This document shows positions 44,900 through 53,889 of a stretch of 64,000 bases of DNA, piece after piece. The DNA lies in the NCBI RefSeq assembly GCF_014193515.1, contig NZ_BLXX01000016.1:1-64000 (forward strand). The letters are read 5' to 3'. This DNA comes from Geomonas silvestris (GTDB taxonomy: Bacteria; Desulfobacterota; Desulfuromonadia; Geobacterales; Geobacteraceae). Positions within the stretch are counted from its first letter, which is position 1. Each line of letters begins with the position of its first letter. The position numbers and the translations under genes were made by a program. The notes beneath the pieces are model-generated. The model searched no databases and was not told the DNA's origin. It worked only from the letters and a program-made list of their open reading frames with translations.

Positions 44900-46065
44900 G
44901 GATCGGGATCAGCCTGGTGAACTTCAACCCGGGGCGCATGGGGGGGGTGGAGAGCTACTTTCGCAGCCTCCTGGAGGCGCTGCAGCGGGTGGATGCGGAG
45001 AACGAGTACCTCCTTTTGTGCGACGAGCGCAGCCTCGGGCACTTCCCGCTCACCGCCCCCAATTTCCGGCAGCAGCTGATCCGTTCCCGGCAGCCGCTCC
45101 CCTACCGCTGGAGCGTGAGCCTGGTGCGGCGGCTTTGCGGGATCGATATCCGCAGGTACGCGATCGACGCCTTGAAGCTCGACCTGATCCACCACCCCTT
45201 CAACATCATGAGCCCGAAACAGTCGGGGACGCCGGTGCTCCTTACCGTGCACGACGTGCAGCACGAGTACTACCCCGAGTTCTTCGGTGAGCGCGGCTAC
45301 CGCAAGCGCCACGACGGTACCGTCGCCTCTCTTAAGGTCGCCAAGGGGGTGATCGCCATCTCCAGTTTCACCAAGGAGAGCCTCGTCGAGCGCTACCAGG
45401 TCGAACCGGACCGGGTGAGCGTGGTGCTTTTGGGGCGCGACCCGCGTTTCGTCCGGGTGGAGGATCCCGAGGAACTGGCGCAGGTCCGGGCGAAGTACCG
45501 CCTGGAGCGTCCCTTCATCTATTTCCCCGCCGCCTCCTGGCCCCATAAGAACCACGCGGGGCTTCTGCGGGCGCTGCGCCTGTTGCTGGACCGCGGCGAG
45601 TTCGACGGCGAGCTGGTCATGTCCGGCATCGCCGAGAAGGCCCAGGGGAGCATCGACGCACTGGTCGCCGAGCTGGGCCTTGAGGAGCGGGTGAGGGTGC
45701 TCGGCTACCTGGAGCACCGGGAGCTCCCCGTGCTCTACAGCCTGGCCCGGATGCTCGCGTTCCCTTCGCTTTTCGAGGGATTCGGCCTGCCGGTGGTCGA
45801 GGCCATGGGGTGCGGTTGCCCGGTCGCCTGCTCCAACACGACCTCCCTTCCCGAGGTGGCAGGTGATGCCGCGGTCTTCTTCGACCCCGCCAATCCCGAG
45901 GCGATCGCCCAAGCCGTCGGCTCGCTCTGGTCGGATGCCGAGCTGCGCGGCCGGCTGCGCGAGTTGGGAGAACGGCGAGTCGCGAGCTTCGACTGGGACC
46001 GCGTGGCGCGTGAGCATCTGGATGTCTTTGCAAGGGTTGCTGCGGGAAAGCTGACGGGGAAGTAG
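44896..46065 (+). CDS. Family 4 glycosyltransferase
   Basis: This 389-residue GT-B enzyme has N-terminal GRMGGVESYFRSLLEAL, FFGERGYRKRHDGT, and C-terminal donor motifs SWPHKNHAGLLRAL and SLFEGFGLPVVEAMGCGCPVACSN (EX7E-type region). This suits a retaining transferase of mannose-type sugars. It starts at ATG 44896 overlapping the previous stop. A 90-bp gap with a run of ten G follows. Confidence 0.87.
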   Translation: MRIGISLVNFNPGRMGGVESYFRSLLEALQRVDAENEYLLLCDERSLGHFPLTAPNFRQQLIRSRQPLPYRWSVSLVRRLCGIDIRRYAIDALKLDLIHHPFNIMSPKQSGTPVLLTVHDVQHEYYPEFFGERGYRKRHDGTVASLKVAKGVIAISSFTKESLVERYQVEPDRVSVVLLGRDPRFVRVEDPEELAQVRAKYRLERPFIYFPAASWPHKNHAGLLRALRLLLDRGEFDGELVMSGIAEKAQGSIDALVAELGLEERVRVLGYLEHRELPVLYSLARMLAFPSLFEGFGLPVVEAMGCGCPVACSNTTSLPEVAGDAAVFFDPANPEAIAQAVGSLWSDAELRGRLRELGERRVASFDWDRVAREHLDVFARVAAGKLTGK

Positions 46066-46155
46066 CGAGACCTTGACGCCCGGTTCCGGGGGGGGGGTGA
46101 TCGGTCAACCAGGTCCTCTGCCTATTTGTGGATGAGAACGAGGGAATACGACGCA

Positions 46156-47076
46156 ATGAACACGCCGCTGGTTTTCATCATATTCAACAGGCCCGATACC
46201 ACCAAGGTGGTCTTCGAGGCGATCCGCCAGGCCCGGCCGCGCCAGTTGCTGGTGGTGGCCGACGGTCCGAGGGACCACGTGCCGGGAGAGGAAGAACGCT
46301 GCCTGGCAGCCCGCCAAGTGCTGGAAGGGGTGGACTGGCCGTGCGAGGTGAAGACCAACTTCTCGCCGGTAAACCTCGGGTGCAAGAAACGCATCATCTC
46401 GGGGCTGCAGTGGGTTTTCGACGAGGTTGAGGAGGCGATCGTCCTCGAGGACGACGTGGTGCCGGACCCGAGCTTCTTCGGCTACTGCGAGGAACTCCTG
46501 GAGCGCTACCGGGACGACCACCGGGTCGGGATGATCAACGGCGGCAACTTCCTGCGCAGCCGCTTCGAGGCCGAGGGGAGTTACTACTTCACCCGTTTCG
46601 GCCACGTCTGGGGCTGGGCAAGCTGGCGGCGGGTCTGGCGCCAGTACGACGGAGACCTCACCTCCTGGCCCGAAAAACGGCAAACCGGCTGGCTCTCCGA
46701 ACACTTCGGGCAGGAGCGCCTGGCGCAGGTCTGGAGCCGCATCTTCGATGACGTGCAGCAGCACCGGGTGAACACCTGGGACTACCAGATGGACTACTGC
46801 CTCTGGGCCCACGGCATGCTCGCGGTGGCCCCCGCGGTGAACCTGGTCTCCAACATAGGCTTCGGGGCGGATTCCACCCACACCAAGGAACCCTCGGTCT
46901 GGAGCGAGATGCCCCGCCAGCCGCTCTCCTTGCCGCTTAAGCACCCGGACCGGGTCGAGCTGTGCGAGCCGGCCGACCGCATCGAGTACCACAACTATCT
47001 GCCGCTTCCCTGGCTCGAGCGCAAAAAACGCCGGCTCGCGAAGCTCGTGAAGGCAGTCAAAGGAGTTTTCGGGTGA
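46156..47076 (+). CDS. GNT-I-like glycosyltransferase (hemolytic-protein HlpA-like)
   Basis: This 306-residue protein starts with LVFIIFNRPDTTKVVFEAIRQ. It has a DDVV metal motif (EEAIVLEDDVVPDPSFF) and the conserved WGWASWRRVW segment followed by DYQMDYCLWAHG near 225. That pattern is of a family annotated as glycosyltransferase/HlpA; the sugar is unknown. ATG 46156 is chosen with GAGGG upstream; ATG 46132 is possible. Its stop overlaps the next GTG. Confidence 0.75.
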   Translation: MNTPLVFIIFNRPDTTKVVFEAIRQARPRQLLVVADGPRDHVPGEEERCLAARQVLEGVDWPCEVKTNFSPVNLGCKKRIISGLQWVFDEVEEAIVLEDDVVPDPSFFGYCEELLERYRDDHRVGMINGGNFLRSRFEAEGSYYFTRFGHVWGWASWRRVWRQYDGDLTSWPEKRQTGWLSEHFGQERLAQVWSRIFDDVQQHRVNTWDYQMDYCLWAHGMLAVAPAVNLVSNIGFGADSTHTKEPSVWSEMPRQPLSLPLKHPDRVELCEPADRIEYHNYLPLPWLERKKRRLAKLVKAVKGVFG

Positions 47077-47867
47077 CCACCTGTAACATCTGTGCGGCAG
47101 AGACCGTCCTCCAGTTCACCGTGCCGGTGCTGCGCAAGCACCAGGTGAGCTTCCACCGCTGCCTGGGCTGCGGCTTCCTGCAGGCCGAGGAGCCCTACTG
47201 GCTGGAGGAGGCCTACGCCCGCCCGATCAACATCTACGATACCGGGATCCTGGCGCGCAACCGGGACCTCTCCCGGGCGATGTCCGCTCTGCTCTACGTG
47301 TTCTTCGATAAACGGGGGCATTTCCTGGACTACGGGGGAGGGTACGGGATCTTCACCCGGATGATGCGGGACATCGGCTTCGATTTCTCCTGGAGCGATC
47401 CCTACTGCCAGAACCTCTTCGCCGAGGGGTTCGAGTACCGGCCGGGGCAGGCGCTGGAGGCGGTGACCTCCCTGGAGAACTTCGAGCACTTCGTGAAACC
47501 TCTGGACGAGGTGGCCAAGATGCTGGCCTATTCGGAGAACATCATGTTCACCACCCAGCTGCTCCCCAACCCGGTGCCGGGGCCGCAACAGTGGTGGTAC
47601 TACGCCTTCGAGCACGGCCAGCACGTGTCGTTCTACACGCCGGAGGCGCTGCGCCGGCTGGCGGCACACTTCGGCCTCAACGTGGTGTCAGACGGGCGCA
47701 GCCTGCACCTTTTGACCAGGAAGAGCGTGAGCCAGCGCTCCTTCCGCCTGGCGGTGAAGGCGGTCAAGAAGCTCCGCCTGGACCGCTTCGTCGCCCGCCG
47801 GATGTCAAGCCGCATCAACACCGACATGGCGCAGCTCATCGCCTCCGGGGGCGGGGAGCCGCGCTAG
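47073..47867 (+). CDS. SAM-dependent methyltransferase with N-terminal Zn-ribbon
   Basis: The 264 residues begin with a C4-type zinc site (Cys4, Cys7, Cys30, Cys33), as in C-methyltransferase-like proteins of polysaccharide loci. The SAM motif I is DYGGGYGIF near 86-94. The VSFYTPEALRRLAAHFGL C-terminal motif is common in class I methyltransferases. It probably modifies a sugar of the outer core. The GTG start overlaps the upstream stop. Its end overlaps the convergent GT11-like gene by 4 bp. Confidence 0.75.
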   Translation: MTTCNICAAETVLQFTVPVLRKHQVSFHRCLGCGFLQAEEPYWLEEAYARPINIYDTGILARNRDLSRAMSALLYVFFDKRGHFLDYGGGYGIFTRMMRDIGFDFSWSDPYCQNLFAEGFEYRPGQALEAVTSLENFEHFVKPLDEVAKMLAYSENIMFTTQLLPNPVPGPQQWWYYAFEHGQHVSFYTPEALRRLAAHFGLNVVSDGRSLHLLTRKSVSQRSFRLAVKAVKKLRLDRFVARRMSSRINTDMAQLIASGGGEPR

Positions 47868-48763
47868 CCCTGGCAGACCTCGAAGCTCTCGCTGAGGCTT
47901 AAGGGGAGTTCGGGGTCCTCGATGATGTACATCGGGGTGCGGCCGTAGAAGGAGGGCCACATGCCGAAGGTGCTCGGCGGGGTGATGAGGTAATCGCAGC
48001 CGGCCAGGGAGTAGAGGTTCTGCATCATGTGCCCGCTGCGGAAGAAGAAGCTGAGCCCCGCCTCCTTAAAGACCGCGGTATCCTGCTCCTCGTCCGAGCA
48101 GATCAGGAACCACACCTTTTTCCCGGGGTTCAGGGCGCACATCTGCTGCATGAGGTCGCAGTAGGTCTCCCGCGAATAGAAGTAGCGCCCCTCCTGCCAC
48201 CTGCGGTAATCGCCGTGCCGGATCACCACCCCGACCAAAAGGTCGTGCTCCCGGCGCTTTTCGGCCAGAAAGACGTCGACCTCCTCCTGATAGTGCCTAG
48301 CCGGCCGGAAGTACTCCCGGATCTCTGCCCCGTGCTTGATGACCAGGTCGAAGGCGCGCAGGTTCCACCCCTGCAGCATGACGATGCGCCGGGGGTCGGA
48401 AAGGTCGAGCTTAAGCGCGCTCAGGTCGATCTGCGGGTTGGTCCGCTTGTTACCCGGGCGCAGCGAGGTGATGCCGCAGATGCGTTCGAGCCCCGTGAAC
48501 CGTGAGAGCTGCAGGCAGAGGTTCGCGGCGTAGTTGACGAGCCGGTACTGGACCAGGCGCCTGAACCGGGAGGGTTGGGCCCCTTGCGGCTTTTCCGGGT
48601 AGCGACACCACGGGTCGTGGGCGGTCGCCTCGAAGTGCTCGGCGTAGTCGTAGAAGGCCGGATTCACGAAGGTGTGTTTGTGCTCGATGGCGAAGGCGAG
48701 GATGTGGACGGCGTTGAAGAGCCGGTTGCACAGCCTGCCGTATTTCTTGGCAAGAATAAGCAT
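47864..48763 (-). CDS. GT11-like (alpha-1,2-fucosyltransferase-type) protein 1
   Basis: This 299-residue protein has the N-terminal GRLCNRLF (9-16) and the sugar-nucleotide motif IRHGDY at 181-186, plus FLICSDEEQD and the final TFGMWPSFYGRTPMY (in place of the usual SSFSWW region). The family includes fucosyl- and related transferases; in the canonical motif HxRRGD both flanking residues differ here (V-I-R-H-G-D). It is transcribed opposite to its neighbours from a promoter at 48839-48868. Confidence 0.6.
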   Translation of the reverse strand: MLILAKKYGRLCNRLFNAVHILAFAIEHKHTFVNPAFYDYAEHFEATAHDPWCRYPEKPQGAQPSRFRRLVQYRLVNYAANLCLQLSRFTGLERICGITSLRPGNKRTNPQIDLSALKLDLSDPRRIVMLQGWNLRAFDLVIKHGAEIREYFRPARHYQEEVDVFLAEKRREHDLLVGVVIRHGDYRRWQEGRYFYSRETYCDLMQQMCALNPGKKVWFLICSDEEQDTAVFKEAGLSFFFRSGHMMQNLYSLAGCDYLITPPSTFGMWPSFYGRTPMYIIEDPELPLSLSESFEVCQG

Positions 48764-48838
48764 GACGTTCCTGGCGAGGGGGGTGGCAGGTCCCGGTGGG
48801 ACCGGCGTGGCGGCCGGGGTTCCGGAAGCGCGTCCGCG

Positions 48839-48868
48839 ACTATATGCCGCGGGTGCCGCTCTTGTCAA
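48839..48868 (-). promoter_or_regulatory. Sigma-70-type promoter for the minus-strand GT11-like gene
   Basis: On the minus strand, TTGACA (48863-48868) and TATAGT (48839-48844) are 18 bp apart, about 75 bp before the start codon. Confidence 0.75.
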
Positions 48869-48900
48869 GGTCGCCGCTTGGCTGCGCTACCGCAGTTTCG

Positions 48901-48929
48901 TTGCAAAATCGCGTCGGATTCCGTATAGT
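48901..48929 (+). promoter_or_regulatory. Sigma-70-type promoter for the UDP-glucuronate epimerase operon
   Basis: TTGCAA (48901-48906) and TATAGT (48924-48929) are 17 bp apart, about 80 bp before the ATG at 49010. The -35 boxes of this and the divergent promoter are 32 bp apart. Confidence 0.72.
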
Positions 48930-49009
48930 GGCTCGTTCGGCTGGGACCGGAAGCTGATCCGGCAACCGGTCGGCGGATGGGTTCCCGATGCGGCCCAAAA
49001 GGGGGAAAG

Positions 49010-50020
49010 ATGGCAAAGATCCTGGTTACCGGTGCCGCCGGCTTCATCGGCTTCCACCTGGCCACCCGGCTCTTGAACCTGGGTGCCGAAGTCGTCGGGC
49101 TGGACGACCTGAACGAATACTACGACGTGAACCTGAAGATGGCCCGGCTGGAGCTTTTGCAGGCCCACCCCGGTTTTCGCTTCGTGCGCCTGAACCTCGC
49201 CGACCGCACCGGTATGGAGGCGCTGTTCGCCGAGGAGCGCTTCGACCGGGTGGCGCATCTGGCGGCCCAGGCCGGGGTGCGCTACTCGCTGGTGAACCCG
49301 CACGCCTACACCGACAGTAACCTGAGCGGCTTTTTGAACATCCTGGAGGGGTGCCGGCACACCCGGGTCGGCCACCTGGTCTACGCCTCCTCCAGCTCGG
49401 TGTACGGTGCGAACACCACGATGCCGTTTTCGGTGCACCACAACGTGGATCACCCGGTGTCGCTCTACGCCGCGACCAAGAAGGCCAACGAGCTGATGGC
49501 CCACAGCTATGCCGCGCTCTACGGCATCCCGACCACCGGACTGCGCTTTTTCACCGTGTACGGACCCTGGGGGAGACCGGACATGGCGCTGTTCCTGTTC
49601 ACCCGGGCGATTCTCGAGGGGCGCCCCATCGACGTCTTCAACTACGGCAAGATGCAGCGCGACTTCACCTACGTGGACGACATCGTCGAGGGGGTCTGCC
49701 AGGTGCTGGACCGGCCGCCGGCAGGAGATCCGACCTGGAACGGCGCCGACCCGGACCCCGGAATCAGCTTCGCCCCCTACCGTCTCTACAACATCGGCAA
49801 CAACCAGCCGGTGGAACTTCTGCACATGATCGAGGTGCTCGAAAAGGCGCTCGGCAAGACGGCCTTAAAGAACCTGCTCCCGATCCAGTCCGGCGACGTC
49901 CCGGTGACCTGCGCCGACGTCGACGACCTGATGCGGGACACGGGGTTCCGCCCGGCCACCAGCATCGAAGAGGGGATTCCCCGCTTCGTTGAGTGGTACC
50001 GCACCTACTATCAAGCCTGA
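49010..50020 (+). CDS. UDP-glucuronate 4-epimerase-type NAD-dependent epimerase
   Basis: The 336-residue extended SDR has the Rossmann motif [10 protein letters not shown] and the active-site pair in SSSVYG and SLYAATKK (YxxxK). [17 protein letters not shown] is the signature of UDP-glucuronate 4-epimerases (LspL/CapI type). It would make UDP-galacturonate for core or O-chain. GGGGGAAAG precedes the ATG. It heads a plus-strand block behind its own promoter. Confidence 0.85.
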   Translation: MAKILVTGAAGFIGFHLATRLLNLGAEVVGLDDLNEYYDVNLKMARLELLQAHPGFRFVRLNLADRTGMEALFAEERFDRVAHLAAQAGVRYSLVNPHAYTDSNLSGFLNILEGCRHTRVGHLVYASSSSVYGANTTMPFSVHHNVDHPVSLYAATKKANELMAHSYAALYGIPTTGLRFFTVYGPWGRPDMALFLFTRAILEGRPIDVFNYGKMQRDFTYVDDIVEGVCQVLDRPPAGDPTWNGADPDPGISFAPYRLYNIGNNQPVELLHMIEVLEKALGKTALKNLLPIQSGDVPVTCADVDDLMRDTGFRPATSIEEGIPRFVEWYRTYYQA

Positions 50021-50030
50021 AGGGTTGGAC

Positions 50031-50864
50031 ATGAAAGTCAGTGGTTTTACCTTTTTGAACGGGGCGGTCTCCCTGGGCTACCCCTTCCGCGAGTCGATCC
50101 GCTCGGCACTCCCCTTGTGCGACGAGTTCATCGTCGTGGTGGGGGACACCGAGGACGGCACCGCCGAGGCCGTGGCGGCGATGGGGGATCCCAGGATCAA
50201 GGTCTACCGGAGCAGCTGGAACCGCCTGGTGGGGAACTTCGTGCTCGCCCAGCAGACCAACGTCGCCTACTACAGCTGCACCGGCGACTGGGCCTTCTAC
50301 ATCCAGGGGGACGAGATCCTGCACGAGGAAGACCAGCAGCTCGTCATGGACCAGATGCGCAAGCACCTGGACAACCCCAAGGTGGAAGGGCTCGCCTTCG
50401 ACTACGTCCATTTCTACGGCAACCACAACACCCAGGCCTGGAGCCCGCGCTGGTACCGCCGCGAGGTGCGCGTCTTCAAGAACAGCCTGCGGCTGGTCTT
50501 CCCGTCCGACGGGCTCTTCGCGGTCCTTTTGAAGACCAGCCGGCGCGCCCGCTACCTCAACGCGGTGGTGACCGGCGCCAAGATGTACCACTACGGCTGG
50601 GTGCGCAGCGATTCGCTCCAGCAGGGGGGGCAGACCAAGAAGGACGTCTACGAAAAGGTCGATCCCACTTCGCTGCGCCTTTTCACCGGGACCCACCCGA
50701 AGATCATCCAGCCCCTCTTGAAAAAAGAGGTAACCGGTCTCTTCGCGACCCAGCCGGGGTACCGGCTCACCTGGCGCGAGCGGCGCCACAAGTTACTCAT
50801 GGTGCTGGAGGGGATCTTCGGCCTTGATTTCGCCAAGAACCATTTCCGCCGGGTGAAGGGGTGA
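50031..50864 (+). CDS. Family 2-like glycosyltransferase
   Basis: The 277-residue protein begins VSGFTFLNGAVSLGYPFRESIRSAL and has VVVGDTEDGT and YIQGDEILHEED, a metal-binding DxD replaced by GDE. The C-terminal half contains WYRREVRVFKNS and MYHYGWVRS. It resembles small GT2-type enzymes without TM in LPS loci; acceptor and donor unknown. It overlaps the next gene by 4 bp. Confidence 0.75.
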   Translation: MKVSGFTFLNGAVSLGYPFRESIRSALPLCDEFIVVVGDTEDGTAEAVAAMGDPRIKVYRSSWNRLVGNFVLAQQTNVAYYSCTGDWAFYIQGDEILHEEDQQLVMDQMRKHLDNPKVEGLAFDYVHFYGNHNTQAWSPRWYRREVRVFKNSLRLVFPSDGLFAVLLKTSRRARYLNAVVTGAKMYHYGWVRSDSLQQGGQTKKDVYEKVDPTSLRLFTGTHPKIIQPLLKKEVTGLFATQPGYRLTWRERRHKLLMVLEGIFGLDFAKNHFRRVKG

Positions 50865-51790
50865 ACGTGACCGGTGACTCCAAGCTCTTCGTGATCGCCT
50901 CGCGCAGCGGGCGGATGGCCAACCGGCTGGTGCTCTTCGCGAACTTCCTCGCCTTTGCCGAGGAAAAGGGGCACCGGGTGGTGAACTTCAGCTTCCACTC
51001 CTATGCCGACTTTTTCGAGAGCACCCGCAAGGACGTCTTCTGCCAGTACCCGCCCCCCCGCGGCTCGAGCCTGCTGGATCTCCCCCCGGTGGCCGGGTTC
51101 CTCAAGAAGACCCGGCTCCCCTACCAGGCGGTGCGCGGGCTCACCTGGCTGAACCGAAAACTCCCGCTCGCGTCGGGAAGGGTGGCGACGCTCAAGGAAG
51201 AAGAGGGGGCCGAGGTCACCTGGCTCGATTCCCCCGCGGTCGGCGCGGCCTGCGGCGCGGCGCGCCTGGTGCTGGTGCAGGGGTGGCGCTTCCGCGCCCC
51301 GGAGTGGGTAGAGCGCCACGCCGGGGTGGTCCGGGACTACTTCCGGCCGGTCGCCGCCTTCGCGGAGGCCGCGGCACGCTCGGTCCAGGCGCTCAAGCGC
51401 GAGGCCGACCTGGTGGTCGGGGTGCACGTGCGCCACGGCGACTACCCGACCCTGAACGGCGGCCAGTTCTACTACCCCACCGCCCGCTATGCACAGTGGA
51501 TGCACGAACTTGCCGAGCAGTTCCCGGGACAGCGGGTGGCCTTCCTGATCTGCAGCGACGAGCAGAGAAGCGCCGAGGAGTTCCCCGGCCTCGCGGTCGG
51601 TTTCGGACCCGGCACGCCGGTGGGGGATATGACGGCACTTTCCCAGTGCGACCTGATCCTGGGCCCCATGAGCACCTTCTCGCAGTGGAGCTCGTTTTAC
51701 GGCAACAAGCCGCTTTTCCACCTCATGTCCCGCGACGACCGCGTCGAGCGGGAGCGCTTCACCGTCTCGTACCTGGCCGAGATCCCCTGA
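50861..51790 (+). CDS. GT11-like (alpha-1,2-fucosyltransferase-type) protein 2
   Basis: This 309-residue paralogue of the 47864-48763 product has GRMANRL at 17-23, GVHVRHGDY (189-195), FLICSDEQRS and GPMSTFSQWSSFYGNKPLFH. The HxR part of the motif is kept here (HVRHGD), unlike in its paralogue. The GTG start overlaps the upstream stop (GTGA). The substrate is not identifiable. Confidence 0.62.
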   Translation: MNVTGDSKLFVIASRSGRMANRLVLFANFLAFAEEKGHRVVNFSFHSYADFFESTRKDVFCQYPPPRGSSLLDLPPVAGFLKKTRLPYQAVRGLTWLNRKLPLASGRVATLKEEEGAEVTWLDSPAVGAACGAARLVLVQGWRFRAPEWVERHAGVVRDYFRPVAAFAEAAARSVQALKREADLVVGVHVRHGDYPTLNGGQFYYPTARYAQWMHELAEQFPGQRVAFLICSDEQRSAEEFPGLAVGFGPGTPVGDMTALSQCDLILGPMSTFSQWSSFYGNKPLFHLMSRDDRVERERFTVSYLAEIP

Positions 51791-51914
51791 TCCGGAACCG
51801 GGACGAGGCCCCTGTAACTCCGGGCCGGCACGCCCTTTAGGCCGCCCGTACACCGCCGGCGGCAGCCTCCTTTAAGGCTTCCGGCCGGACTCGAGCAATT
51901 GGAACCAACTACGC

Positions 51915-53840
51915 ATGAACGATTTCTCCAAGGCGTCGACCGCGCCTGAAGGATGCCTCCCCGAAATAAAGGCCGTTGCCGGATTCCTGCTGCGCTACGG
52001 CGTCACCTGGCTGGTCTTCTTCCTGCTCTGCCGGATCGCCTTCGTGGGCTACCACTTCGACAAGCTGCACGGCCTGGACGCCGCGACGCTCGCCGGCATC
52101 TTCGGCTACGGCCTCTACATCGATCTCTCCAGCTCCTGCTACCTGGTGGCCGTCCCCTACCTGCTCTGGCTGGCGAACCGCTACTACCCGATCCCCAAAG
52201 CTGCGGCGGTGGCGAAGGTCTTCACCTGGTGCTGCTTCGTCTTGGCCGCCCTCATCACCGGCGGCGACCTGCAGTCCTACCAGGAGTACGGCGCCAAGCT
52301 AAACGCCATGACGGTCGCCTACCTGCGCTACCCCAAAGAGGCGCTCGCCTCGATCTCCTCGTCCCCCTTGCTGCTCCTCTTCGGCCTGGCCGGGCTCTTG
52401 GTAGTGGCAGGGGTACTTTTGCAGCGCGCCCTCTGCTCCGGCCTCTACGCCGAGCGCGGCGCCCGCGGCGTGCGCGCCGGCCTTTTCAGGGCCCTTTTCG
52501 GGATCCTCGGCGCCGGGTTCATCTTCCTCGGGATCCGCGGCAGCGTGGGGGTCGCCCCGATGAACCCGAGCTTCGTCTACTTCTCGAGCCACCAGTTCGC
52601 CAACCACGCGGCTTTGAACGCGAGCTGGAACCTTCTCTACGACTTCAAGTACTACCTGCGCCACAAGGGGAACAGCTTCGTCTACCTCCCCGAGGACGAG
52701 GTGAAGAGCCGGGTGGAACGGATACTGGGGCGCGGGGGCCCCAACGACACCGAAGAGGTACTCACCACCAAGCGCCCCAACATCGTCCTGTTCATCCTGG
52801 AGAGCTGGACCGCCGACCTGATCGGCTCCCTGGGGGGTGAGAAGGGGGTAACCCCGTTCTTCGACGAGCTCTCCCAAAACGGGGTGCTCTTCACCGATTT
52901 CTACGCCAACGGCTACCGCAGCTCCTACGGCATCGCCGCCGTGCTCTCCGGGTTCCCCTCTACCCCCGAGGGGAGCGTCTTGAACCACCCGCTCAAGATG
53001 GAGAGGCTCCCGACCCTGGGGGGGAGCCTGGCCCAGGCCGGCTACGCCACCCAGTTCCACTACGGCGGCGACGACCGCTTCGACGACATGCACGCCTTCT
53101 TCGTGCACTCCGGGTTCAAGAAGATCGTGAACCGCGACTCCTTCCGCAAGGAGGACATGAACTCGAAGTGGGGCGCCCAGGACCACGTGCTGTTCAAGCG
53201 GGTGATCGACGACCTCAGCGGCGAGCGGACCCCGTTTTTCAGCGCCATGTTCACCTTGAGCAGCCACGAACCGTTCGAGGTGCCGATGCAGCCGGTCTTC
53301 CCGGGGCGCGACGAGGCTTCCCTGTTCAAGAACGCCGTGCACTACACCGACCGCAGCCTGAAAGGGTTCTTCGAGATGGCGCGCAAGCAGAGCTGGTACG
53401 CCAACACCCTGTTCGTCTTCGTGGCCGACCACGGACACTCGCTCCCCTTGCACCGCAGCGACATCGTGCCGGAGCGCTACCACATCCCGCTGCTTTTGTA
53501 CGGCGAGGTGGTGAAGCCCGCCTACCGCGGCGCGCGCCGCTCCGAGATCGGGGCGCAGTCCGACATCTCGGCAACCGTCCTGGCCCAGCTGGGGCTTGCG
53601 CACGACGGCTTTACCTGGAGTAACAACCTGTTCAACCGGCACCGCAACAACTACGCGTTCTACAACTCCTATACCGGGTTCGCCCTGCGCACCCCGGAGC
53701 AGACCACGGTCTTCGACAACGTCTCGCGCAAGGTGGTGCTCAGGGCCGGGGCCGAGCTTTCCGAAGCCCGCCAGGCCGAGACGCTCAAGGACGCGCAGGC
53801 CTACATGCAGTACCTCTACAGCCGCTACGCGGGGCTTTGA
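51915..53840 (+). CDS. LTA synthase/phosphoethanolamine transferase-type sulfatase-fold membrane protein
   Basis: This 641-residue protein has five or so N-terminal TM helices (about 20-220) and a periplasmic alkaline-phosphatase-like domain. RPNIVLFILESW starts at 287 (metal ligand Glu296), the nucleophile region is YRSSYG (334-339, Ser rather than the usual Thr), and VADHGHS carries Asp505-His506. Such proteins move phosphoglycerol or phosphoethanolamine to lipids or glycans. Upstream of it lies a 124-bp gap with no clear promoter. Confidence 0.82.
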   Translation: MNDFSKASTAPEGCLPEIKAVAGFLLRYGVTWLVFFLLCRIAFVGYHFDKLHGLDAATLAGIFGYGLYIDLSSSCYLVAVPYLLWLANRYYPIPKAAAVAKVFTWCCFVLAALITGGDLQSYQEYGAKLNAMTVAYLRYPKEALASISSSPLLLLFGLAGLLVVAGVLLQRALCSGLYAERGARGVRAGLFRALFGILGAGFIFLGIRGSVGVAPMNPSFVYFSSHQFANHAALNASWNLLYDFKYYLRHKGNSFVYLPEDEVKSRVERILGRGGPNDTEEVLTTKRPNIVLFILESWTADLIGSLGGEKGVTPFFDELSQNGVLFTDFYANGYRSSYGIAAVLSGFPSTPEGSVLNHPLKMERLPTLGGSLAQAGYATQFHYGGDDRFDDMHAFFVHSGFKKIVNRDSFRKEDMNSKWGAQDHVLFKRVIDDLSGERTPFFSAMFTLSSHEPFEVPMQPVFPGRDEASLFKNAVHYTDRSLKGFFEMARKQSWYANTLFVFVADHGHSLPLHRSDIVPERYHIPLLLYGEVVKPAYRGARRSEIGAQSDISATVLAQLGLAHDGFTWSNNLFNRHRNNYAFYNSYTGFALRTPEQTTVFDNVSRKVVLRAGAELSEARQAETLKDAQAYMQYLYSRYAGL

Positions 53841-53889
53841 GAGCATCCGGGAAGCGCCGGCCGCACCCCGCACCGAAAGGACCGAACCG

